DNA of 64,000 nt, from contig OV050033.1 in the NCBI GenBank assembly GCA_920105625.2, positions 95,296,280 through 95,360,279 of the forward strand. The letters run 5' to 3'. A program made the translations under genes and the position numbers. This DNA comes from Clusia tigrina (Eukaryota > Arthropoda > Insecta > Diptera > Clusiidae). Shown here piece by piece: positions 13,614 to 22,800 of this stretch (within the stretch, counting starts at the first letter, position 1; each line of letters opens with the position of its first letter). The notes beneath the pieces are model-generated. The model was given only the letters and a program-made list of their open reading frames with translations, ran no database searches and was not told the DNA's origin.

Positions 13614-15009
13614 AAATTTTGTAACAATAAAGTACTCGAGCCTCTTGTCAATTTAAGCTATCGCTCAAAGCTATGCTACCCTTGAGTCCCAAATCAAACA
13701 CTGATAAAACTTCAAATGGCCCTAACTTATATGCGGTACGTCCTACACCTATCAAAGTTTGCAACATACAAATGCTTGTAACTTTTTACTGGAGCGTCAT
13801 AAAACCTTCATATTTTGTAACAATAAAGTACTCGAGCCTCTTGTCAATTTAAGCTATCGCTCAAAGCTATGCTACCCTTGAGTCCCAAATCAAACACTGT
13901 TAAAACTTCAAATAGCCCTAACTTCTATACGGTACGCCCTACACCTATCACAGTTTGCAACATACAAATGCTGGTAACTTTTTACTGGAGCGTCATAAAA
14001 CCTTGAAATTTTGTAACAATAAAGTACTCGAGCCTCTTGTCAATTTAAACTATCGCTCAAAGCTATGCTACCATTGATTCCCAAATCAAACACTGATAAA
14101 ACTTCAAATGGCCCTAACTTCTATGTGGTACGTCCTACACCTATCAAAGTTTGCAACATAGAAACGCTTGTAACTTTTTACTGGAGCGTCACAAAACCTT
14201 GAAATTTTGTAACAATAAAGTACTCGAGTCTCTTGTCAATTTAAGCTATCGCTCAAAGCTATGCTACCCTTGAGTCCCAAATCAAACACTGAAAAAACTT
14301 CAAATGGCCTTAACTTCTATACGGTACGTCACACACCTATCAAAGTTTGCAACACACAAATGCTTGTAACTTTTTACTGGAGCGTCATAAAACCTTGAAA
14401 TTTTGTAACAATAAAGTACTCGAGCCTCTTGTCAATTTAAGCTATCGCTCAAAGCTATGCTACCCTTGAGTCCCAAATCAAACACTGATAAAACTTCAAA
14501 TGGCCCTAACTTATATGCGGTACGTCCTAGACCTATCAAAGTTTGCAACATACAAATGCTTGAAACTTTTTACTGGAGGGTCATAAAACCTTCAAATTTT
14601 GTAACAATAAAGTACTCGAGCCTCTTGTCAATTTAAGCTATCGCTCAAAGCTATGCTACCCTTGAGTCCCAAATTAAACACTGTTAAAACTTCAAATGGC
14701 CCTAACTTATATGCGGTACGTCCTACACCTATCAAAGTTTGCAAACATACAAATGCTTCTAACTTTTTACTGGAGCGTCATAAAACCTTCAAATTTTGTA
14801 ACAATAAAGTACTCGAGCCTCTTGTCAATTTAAGCTATCGCTCAAAGCTATGCTACCCTTGAGTCCCAAATCAAACACTGATAAAACTTCAAATGGCCCT
14901 AACTTATATGCGGTACGTCCTACACCTATCAAAGTTTGCAACATACAAATGCTTGTAACTTTTTACTGGAGCGTCATAAAACCTTCAAATTTTGTAACAA
15001 TAAAGTACT
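13614..15009. repeat. Higher-order repeat B, copy 2, left part (5' flank of insertion)
   Basis: Matches 11,065-12,460 at offset 2,549 up to the final GTACT at 15,005-15,009, where the expected CGAG of the satellite is replaced by a T run. That position corresponds to base 12,460 in copy 1. Confidence 0.93.
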
Positions 15010-15019
15010 TTTTTTTTTT
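15010..15019. other. T run at left junction of the insertion
   Basis: Ten T residues follow the last satellite T, making an 11-T run at 15,009-15,019. On the - strand this is a poly(A) directly against the target, as left by target-primed reverse transcription of a transcript running right to left. No canonical AATAAA lies within 30 bp of it on the - strand, which weakens that reading. It could also be a T-rich start of the element or filler from a repair event. Confidence 0.6.
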
Positions 15020-15529
15020 AGCACTGATATGATATTGTCGTCTGCCTGTTTGACTACTTGAAGGTGTCTTGGCAAAATAGACTTCGGGTATAATTAGTGT
15101 TAAAACGGGGCTTCTCGTTGAGTGATTCGGACGCGTGTCGGGTTGCTCCGTGAAGTTTTCTAAAAAGTGTAAAAATTACTATTTAATAAAACTTTAAAAC
15201 TTGTGCGTACCTGTAGTGATCTCCGCCCCGTTGACTGCTGGTCCAGGGGTCGGTATTCCTGGTGGTAACCAATCACGGTCTTCCTCAGGCGCTAAAAGTG
15301 AAATTTTATTAACGGTTAAAGGTTTTTATTTATATACATATTACCTTAATTAACTCAAAAGAGAGACCTGCAAATAAATAAAATAAAAATAAAAAAATAA
15401 CAGCATATGCTTCACAGCAGCTGTCTCATTGATATAAACAGTTCAATCTATTACTTTGTAAATCTCAGTATAGTTGGTTTGTGTATGCACTAAGTCTTTT
15501 TTGCTTAAGCCCCCCCTACACTTAGTAGT
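15020..15529 (+). other. Leader upstream of ORF1 (5' UTR or captured flank)
   Basis: About 510 bp of unique sequence with no satellite similarity. The first ~280 bp are moderately GC-rich (15,100-15,300) and 15,300-15,430 is very A+T-rich. Jockey-clade elements carry an internal promoter in a 5' UTR that is usually shorter than this, so the true element may begin inside this stretch. A TCAGTA at 15,467-15,472 resembles an initiator, but I see no convincing downstream promoter element. On the - strand, 15,194-15,333 holds a proline-rich open frame that ends in TAA. The origin of the first ~300 bp is unsettled. Confidence 0.55.
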
Positions 15530-16858
15530 ATGAGTGTTATCCGCTCCCCCAAAGGGGGCTCCAAAAATGTTAACCCACAAGCGGAAACCCGCGCCAAAAA
15601 TACTGATTGTGATCAGTGCAGTACCGTAGAACCAGGAAAAAATAGAAGCGAAGGTTATCGAGGCGAAAACATCACTGGTATGGTGGCTTCAACGAGCCTT
15701 AAACTCCCACAATTGGGAGTGGAGGCATCTGGAATATGGCAGAAAGCAAACTCGAAGAGGAATAGATCTAGCCCAGGCGCAACATCGCGTCCCACTCCAA
15801 AACAATCCAAATTGGATAACTACTGGCTCGGAACACCTTCTTTAAAGAGCTCGAATAGATTCGCTGCACTAGACCAAGAAGAGGCACGTCAAGATGCATC
15901 AACTGACGTCCGGAGAGAACCAAAACCTCCACCTATTTTTGTTTCAGGCGTGAGTAATATAATTCCCCTAAAAGAATTACTTGAAGTAATTGCTAAGAAA
16001 GAATATGAACTCAGAGTTATAAATGGAGACGTTGTCAAAATACAACCAAAGTCGTCTGAAAAATACTCAGCCATTACAAAGGCTCTAACCGAAAAGAACA
16101 CTGAGTTTCATACTTTTAAATTGAAGCAGGAAAGAGACTTTAACGTAGTACTAAGGGGTATGCACTGTTCAACCCCAATCGACGAAATAAGAGAAGCAAT
16201 TGAGGAGTTAGGTTATACAGTTGTTAATGTTTGTAATATTAGGCAAAGAACTACAAAAAAACCGCTTCCTATGTTTTACATCAGTCTGAAGCAATGCAGC
16301 AATAACAAAGGCATATACGAATGTAATACACTTTTAAACACACGAATAAAAATTGAGCCACCTAGGAAGAAACGTGAGATTCCTCAATGTGTCCGATGCC
16401 AACGTTACGGACACACCAAGCGATACTGTAACCGTAGCCCACGATGCGTTAAATGTACAGGTAACCACCTTACTTCCGAATGTTCCCGCAAACTCGTCGC
16501 ACAAGACGTTCGATGTGTGCTCTGCGAAGGCAATCATCCCGCTAATTATAAAGGTTGCACTGTCTATAAGGAGCTGCAACAAAAGTCGTTCCCAGCACTC
16601 AGGAACAGAGAAGCGAGGAACATTAACCAGGAAGCGCCTCAAAGATCCGCTCCACGAACAACAACGTCGTATGCAAATGTTGTACGTAACAATACTCCGG
16701 TAGAAACCAATACGAACCTAACCACTCCGCTCAACAATCCAAATACTCAACTGAATGAGGATATGACCGAGCTAAAAACCATGCTTAAAGCATTGATGGG
16801 TCAAGTGAGTACTCTACTTAATCTACTAACCACAGTCGTAGCAAATATGTCGAAATGA
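15530..16858 (+). CDS. Jockey-type ORF1: Gag-like nucleic-acid-binding protein
   Basis: A 442-residue reading frame with no internal stop. It is expected to bind element RNA and form the ribonucleoprotein used in retrotransposition. The N-terminal ~110 residues are basic and Ser/Pro-rich, probably disordered. Three zinc knuckles follow in the order typical of jockey Gag: CX2CX4HX4C at residues 287-300, CX2CX3HX4C at 306-318 and CX2CX3HX6C at 329-343. The stretch just before them (about 145-280) corresponds to the conserved Gag domain of insect non-LTR elements. The C-terminal tail after ~350 is Asn/Thr-rich and ends in a hydrophobic segment. The start at 15,530 is the first ATG of the frame and follows a C-rich stretch. 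The stop overlaps the ORF2 start as ATGA (16,855-16,858), which suggests termination-reinitiation. It appears intact, though the element as a whole is dead. Confidence 0.9.
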   Translation: MSVIRSPKGGSKNVNPQAETRAKNTDCDQCSTVEPGKNRSEGYRGENITGMVASTSLKLPQLGVEASGIWQKANSKRNRSSPGATSRPTPKQSKLDNYWLGTPSLKSSNRFAALDQEEARQDASTDVRREPKPPPIFVSGVSNIIPLKELLEVIAKKEYELRVINGDVVKIQPKSSEKYSAITKALTEKNTEFHTFKLKQERDFNVVLRGMHCSTPIDEIREAIEELGYTVVNVCNIRQRTTKKPLPMFYISLKQCSNNKGIYECNTLLNTRIKIEPPRKKREIPQCVRCQRYGHTKRYCNRSPRCVKCTGNHLTSECSRKLVAQDVRCVLCEGNHPANYKGCTVYKELQQKSFPALRNREARNINQEAPQRSAPRTTTSYANVVRNNTPVETNTNLTTPLNNPNTQLNEDMTELKTMLKALMGQVSTLLNLLTTVVANMSK

Positions 16859-18783
16859 ATAAATTATTAAAAATCGCAGTCTGGAATGCCAATGGGCTCA
16901 GTCGTCATATACATGAAATATCAGCTTTCTTAGCAGACAAAAATATTGACATTATGTTGATATCTGAAACCCATTTCACTGAAAAAAGTTACGCAAAAAT
17001 TCCGCAATATGACCTATACTCCACAATCCACCCAGCTGGCACTGCGCGTGGGGGAACTGCTGTAATTATTCGCAACAGTATTGCACACGTGGAGCACGAA
17101 TGTTATAAAAAGAAATACCTGCAATCAACGGTTATAACAATTGATGATTATAAAGGCCCCATAACAATTGCAGCGGTATATTGCCCTCCCAACCATCCAG
17201 TTAGCTGCGAACAGTTCCAAGAATTTTATAACTCCCTAGGATCAAGATTCATCGCTGGGGGTGATTATAATGCTAAGCATCCACAATGGGGGTCTAGAAT
17301 AACAACTCCTAGAGGCCGTAACCTATATAAAGCTATGCAACAAAACAGCCTGTCCCACCTATCAACGGGTGAGCCAACCACTTCCATGGAATCGTGCCTG
17401 GACCTGTCATCAGATCACTCACCGATAGTTCTAACAATTAGCTGTGAGGCTCAGATCAGAGCAAGAACAATCTGTCTGCACAACAAAAGCACAAATTGGG
17501 AGCTGTTTAGACAAAGCATTATCGAGACTCTAGTCACCAATATTCCTTTAAAAAACAAAACAAATATAGACGATGCAGTAGAACTTTTGAACTCAGCCAT
17601 TCAGCATGCTGCATGGACTTCCACATTGGAGCCCAGCTGTATAAGTAATCATCGTGATATAAGCCAGGTTGTAAAGGAGCAACTAAAAGAGAAGCGGAGA
17701 CTGCGTCGAATTTGGCAAATGACCAGAAGCCCCTATGACAAAAACCGGTTCAATTGCGCTACAAAGCAACTCAAAAACGCCCTACGGTCAACAAAAAATT
17801 CAGAAATACAAAGCTATCTCAGCAGCTTGTCACCTTCCCAGGCTTCAGGTTATTCTCTATGGAAAGCTACAAAAAAACTAAATCAACCAACATCACATGT
17901 GCCACCTATTAAAACGAAAGATGGCGGATGGGCCAGATCTGACAAGGAAAAAGCACAGTCATTTGCTCTTCATTTATTAGAAGTATTTGCGCCGTTTCCA
18001 AGCAAATATCCACAAGAAGACATAAAAATAGCTGAATTACTTGATGCCCCATACCAAATGGATATTCCGATCCAGCATTTTAAACTAAAAGAAATTAGAG
18101 GGATTATCAAGAATACGCTAAAAGACAAAAAATCGCCGGGATATGACCTTATTACGAGCAGAATCCTAAAGGAGCTACCAGATTGCGGCTATAAATTCAT
18201 TGCACAACTATTCAATGCGATTATCCGATGTGACCACTTCCCAAGCCAATGGAAAGTGGCTCAAATTATCCTTGTTCCCAAACCTGGGAAACCGGCAGAA
18301 GTGGTCACTTCATATAGACCAATTAGCTTGCTTCCGATACTTTCCAAAATGTTTGAGAAACTTCTTTTGAAGCGACTCCTCCCAATCATCGAGTCAAAAC
18401 AACTTATACCTTCCCATCAATTTGGATTCCGAAAGCATCATGCTACGATAGAACAAATAAATCGAGTATATGCATTTGCACAGAATGCACTAGAAAATAG
18501 AGAATACTGTTCAGCTGCATTCCTGGATATCACCCAAGCATTCGACAAGGTGTGGCACCAAGGGTTACTGTACAAATTGAAAATGCATTTACCCTATCAC
18601 TACTTTGCCATATTAAAGTCCTACTTAGAAAGCAGATTCTTCATGGTCAAAGTTAACAGCGACGTAACTTCCCTCCATCCAATCAAAGCTGGTGTTCCAC
18701 AAGGGAGCGTTTTGGGACCTGTGCTCTACACACTATTCACGGCTGACCTGCCGCTGACTGTTACCACATATACCGCAACAACT
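16855..18783 (+). pseudogene. Jockey-type ORF2 remnant: endonuclease plus truncated reverse transcriptase
   Basis: 643 element-derived codons, starting at the ATG that overlaps the ORF1 stop. The endonuclease has WNANG at 10-14, ISETH at 37-41 (E38), GDYN at 136-139 and SDHSP at 186-190. Between GDYN and SDHS the sequence runs from GEPT (172-175) straight to a TSMES stretch. It lacks roughly 25-35 residues that in relatives include a PDxLDF-like motif with a conserved Asp, so nicking activity is probably lost. The RT shows PGYD, YRPISLLP, QFGFR, FLDITQAFD (D558) and AGVPQGS (from A612). It then reaches YTAT, where relatives have FADD; here satellite begins. The catalytic Asp pair, thumb, C-terminal region and 3' UTR are absent. 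The frame stays open for 31 more codons inside satellite and stops at 18,879. Confidence 0.92.
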
Positions 18784-18879
18784 AATAGCCCTAACTTCTA
18801 TACGGTACGCCTTACACCTATCAAAGTTTGCAACATACAAATGCTTGTAAGTTTTTTCTGGAGCGTCATAAAACCTTGA
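18784..18879 (+). other. Read-through of the ORF2 frame into satellite
   Basis: The ORF2 frame passes the junction without a stop and reads 31 codons of satellite before TGA at 18,877-18,879. It would make a chimeric RT fragment with a meaningless tail. This follows from the junction phase and a satellite frame that happens to be open. Nothing suggests function. Confidence 0.85.
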
Positions 18880-19858
18880 AATTTTGTAACAATAAAGTAC
18901 TCGAGCCTCTTGTCAATTTAAGCTATCGCTCAAAGCTATGCTACCCTTGAGTCCCAAATCAAACACTGATAAAACTTCAAATGGCCCTAACTTCTATACG
19001 GTACGTCCTACACCTATCAAAGTTTTGCAACATACAAATGCTTGTAACTTTTTACTGGAGCGTCATAAAACCTAGAAATTTTGTAACAATAAAGTATTCG
19101 AGCCTCTTGGAAATTTAAAATATCGCTCAAAGCTATGCTACCCTTGAGTCCCAAATCAAACACTGATAAATATTCAAATGGCCCTAACTCCTATACGGTA
19201 CGTTCTACACCTATCAAAGTTTGCAACATAGAAACGCTTGTAACTTTTTACTGGAGCGTCATAAAACCTTGAAATTTTGTAACAATAAAGTACTCGAGCC
19301 TCTTGTCAATTTAAGCTATCGCTCAAAGCTATGCTACCCTTGAGTCCCAAATCAAACACTGTTTAAACAAAAATAGCCCTAACTTCTATACGGTACGCCC
19401 TACACCTATCACAGTTTGCAACATACAAATGCTTGTAACTTTTTACTGGAGCGTCATAAAACCTTGAAATTTTGTAACAATAAAGTACTCGAGCCTCTTG
19501 TCAATTTAAACTATCGCTCAAAGCTATGCTACCATTGATTCCCAAATCAAACACTGATAAAACTTCAAATGGCCCTAACTTCTATGTGGTACGTCCTACA
19601 CCTATCAAAGTTTGCAACATACAAATGCTTGTAACTTTTTACTGGAGCGTCATAAAACCTTGAAATTTTGTAACAATAAAGTACTCGAGCCTCTTGTCAA
19701 TTTAATCTATCGCTCAAAGCTATGCTACCCATGAGTCCCAAATCAAACACTGATAATACTTGAAATGGCCCTAACTTCTATACGGTACGTCCTACACCTA
19801 TCAAAGTTTGCAACATAGAAACGCTTGTAACTTTTTACTGGAGCGTCATAAAACCTTG
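18784..19858. repeat. Higher-order repeat B, copy 2, right part (3' flank of insertion)
   Basis: Matches 12,539-13,613 at offset 6,245. It includes the rare GTAAGTTTTTTC at 18,847 and the extra T in AAAGTTTTGC at 19,020. A few differences cluster near 19,508-19,540 (AAACTAT and ATTGATT, against AACCTAT and CTTGAGT in copy 1), which looks like local conversion or mutation. Confidence 0.92.
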
Positions 19859-22800
19859 AAATTTTGTAACAATAAAGTACTCGAGCCTCTTTTTCAATTT
19901 AAGTTATCGCTGAAAGCTATGCTACCCTTGAGTCCCAAATCAAACACTGATAAAACTTCAAATGGCGCTAAATCCTATACGGTACGTCCTCCACCTATCA
20001 AAGTTTGCAACATAGAAATGCTTGTAACTTTTTACTGGAGCGTCATAAAACCTTGAAATTTTGTAACAATAAAGTACTCGAGCCTCTTGTCAATTTAAGC
20101 TATCGCTCAAAGCTATGCTACCATTGAGTCCCAAATCAAACACTGATAAAACTTCAAATGGCCCTAACTTCTATACGGTACGTCCTACACCTATCACAGT
20201 TTGCAACATACAAATGCTTGTAACTTTTTACTGGAGCGTCATAAAACCTTGAAATTTTGTAACAATAAAGTACTCGAGCCTCTTGTCAATTTAAACTATC
20301 GCTCAAAGCTATGCTACCATTGATTCCCAAATCAAACACTGATAAAACTTCAAATGGCCCTAACTTCTATGTGGTACGTCCTACACCTATCAAAGTTTGC
20401 AACATACAAATGCTTGTAACTTTTTACTGGAGCGTCATAAAACCTTGAAATTTTGTAACAATAAAGTACTCGAGCCTCTTGTCAATTTAAGCTATCGCTC
20501 AAAGCTATGCTACCCATGAGTCCCAAATCAAACACTGATTAAACTTCAAATGGCCCTAACTTCTATACGGTACGTCCTACACCTATCAAAGTTTGCAACA
20601 TAGAAATGCTTGTAACTTTTTACTGGAGCGTCATAAAACCTTAAAATTTTGTAACAATAAAGTACTCGAGCCTCTTGTCAATTTAAGCTATCGCTCAAGG
20701 CTATGCTACCATTGAGTCCCAAATCAAACACTGATTAATACTTCAAATGGCCCTAACTTCTATACGGTACGTCCTACACCTATCAATGTTTGCAACATAC
20801 AATTGCTTGTAACTTTTTACTGGAGCGTCATAAAACCTTGAAATTTTGTAACAATAAAGTACTCGAGACTCTTGTCACTTTAAGCTATCGCTCAAAGCTG
20901 TGCTACCCTTGAGTTCCAAATCAAACACTGATAAAACTTCAAATGGCCCTAATTTCTATACGGTACGTCCTTCTCCTATCACAGTTTGCAACATACAAAT
21001 GCTTGTAACTTTTTACTGGAGCGTCATAAAACCTTGAAATTTTGTAACAATAAAGTACTCGAGCATATTGTCAATTTAAACTATCGTTCAAAGCTATGCT
21101 ACCATTGATTCCCAAATCAAACACTGACAAAACTTCAAATGGCCCTAACTTCTATGTGGTACGTCCTACACCTATCAAAGTTTGCAACATACAAATGCTT
21201 GTAACTTTTTACTGGAGCGTCATAAAACCTTGAAATTTTGTAACAGTAAAGTACTCGAGCCTCTTGTCAATTTAATCTATCGCTCAAAGCTATGCTACCC
21301 ATGAGTCCCAAATCAAACACTGATTAAACTTCAAATGGCCCTAACTTCTATACGGTACGTCCTACACCTATCAAAGTTTGCAACATAGAAATGCTTGTAA
21401 CTTTTTACTGGAGCGTCATAAAACCTTAAAATTTTGTAACAATAAAGTACTCGAGCCTCTTTTTCAATTTAAGTTATCGCTCAAAGCTATGCTACCCTTG
21501 AGTCCCAAATCAAACACTGATAAAACTTCAAATGGCCCTAAATCCTATACGGTACGTCCTACACCTATCAAAGTTTGCAACATAGAAATACTTGTAACTT
21601 TTTACTGGAGCGTCATAAAACCTTGAAATTTTGTAACAATAAAGTACTCGAGCCTCTTGTCAATTTAAACTATCGCTCAAAGCTATGCTACCCTTGAGTT
21701 CTAAATCAAACACTGATAAAACTTCAAATGGCCCTAATTTCTATACGGTACGTCCTTCTCCTATCACAGTTGACCAATAACAATAAAGTACTCGAAACTC
21801 TTGTCAATTTAAACTATCGCTCAAAGCTATGCTACCATTGATTCCCAAATCAAACACTGATAAAACTTCAAATGGCCCTAACTTCTATGTGGTACGTCCT
21901 ACACCTATCAAAGTTTGCAACATACAAATGCTTGTAACTTTTTACTGGAGCGTCATAAAACCTTGAAATTTTGTAACAATAAACTACTCGAGCCTCTTGT
22001 CAATTTAAGTTATCGCTCAAAGCTATGCTACCATTGAGTCCCAAATCAAACACTGATAAAACTTCAAATGGCCCTAATTTCTATACGGTACATCCTTCTT
22101 CTATCACAGTTTGCAACATACAAATGCTTGTAACTTTTTACTGGAGCGTCATAAAACCTTGAAATTTTTTTACAATAAAGTACTCGAGCCTCTTGTCAAT
22201 TTAAACTATCGCTCAAGGCTATGCTACCATTGATTCCCAAATCAAACACGGATAAAACTTCAAATGGCCCTAACTTCTATGTGGTACGTCCTACACCTAT
22301 CAAAGTTTGCAACATACAAATGCTTGTAACTTTTTACTGGAGCGTCATAAAACCTTGAAATTTTGTAACAATAAAGTACTCGAGCCTCTTGTCAATTTAA
22401 GCTATCGCTCAAAGCTATGCTACCATTGAGTCCCAAATCAAACACTGATAAAACTTCAAATGGCCCTAACTTCTATACCGTACGTCCTACACCTATCAAA
22501 GTTTGCAACATACAAATGCTTGTAACTTTTTACTGGAGCGTCATAAAACCTTGAAATTTTGTAACAATAAAGTACTCGAGCCTCCTGTCAATTTAAGCTA
22601 TCGCTCAAGCCTATGCTACCCTTGAGTCCCAAACCAAACACTGATTACTACTTCAAATGGCCCTAACTTCTATACGGTACGTCCTACACCTATCAATGTT
22701 TGCAACATACAATTGCTTGTAACTTTCTACTGGAGCGTCATAAAACCTTGAAATTTTGTAACAATAAAGTACTCGAGACTCTTGTCAATTTAAGCTATCG

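Larger units (their letters stand above)
1..15009. repeat. Satellite array, left arm (~196-bp monomers)
   Basis: Uninterrupted head-to-tail monomers in one orientation. Spacing between successive GTACTCGAG landmarks is 196 bp nearly everywhere (for example 311, 507, 703, 899). Shorter (189-bp) and longer (197-bp) variants recur at fixed places. The monomer is about 63% A+T, with short A and T tracts and five CpG dinucleotides that most copies keep. No unique DNA, tRNA, rRNA or long reading frame lies in this stretch. Copies differ from one another by scattered substitutions, while corresponding positions in HOR copies are nearly identical. This is the signature of recent amplification by unequal exchange or a similar process. 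The satellite family is not recognised. Confidence 0.97.
15010..18783 (+). mobile_element. Jockey-clade non-LTR retrotransposon fragment, 3'-truncated, inserted in satellite
   Basis: A 3,774-bp non-satellite segment. It holds a leader, a Gag-like ORF1 with zinc knuckles, and an ORF2 with apurinic-type endonuclease and reverse transcriptase, in the two-ORF order of jockey-clade elements. It lacks the last part of the RT, the rest of ORF2, the 3' UTR and a + strand poly(A). No target-site duplication is visible. Compared with HOR B copy 1, the left flank ends at the equivalent of 12,460 and the right flank resumes at 12,539, so 78 bp of target are missing. LINE insertions usually lose their 5' end, so a kept 5' part with a lost 3' part is unusual. 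Either a later deletion removed the 3' end, or the insert entered as an antisense copy. I cannot name the family. Confidence 0.9.

Noticed and set aside
16353..16703. 116-codon + strand frame inside ORF1, and the - strand frames at 15,889-16,101 and 16,334-16,642
   Set aside because: They lie wholly inside the well-supported ORF1 with its zinc knuckles and are overlapping-frame shadows.
15010..18783. Telomere-specific retrotransposon (TART or HeT-A type) marking a telomere
   Set aside because: The domains fit the jockey clade in general. There is a single copy, in the middle of a satellite, with no head-to-tail array, so there is no reason to call it telomeric.
18784..18879. Satellite-derived tail of ORF2 as a functional domain
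   Set aside because: It is a chance open frame of the monomer that also occurs at other monomers with no fusion.
21771..21779. Small mobile insertion at the short monomer
   Set aside because: Only about five bases are not satellite; it is a net deletion with filler, not an inserted element.
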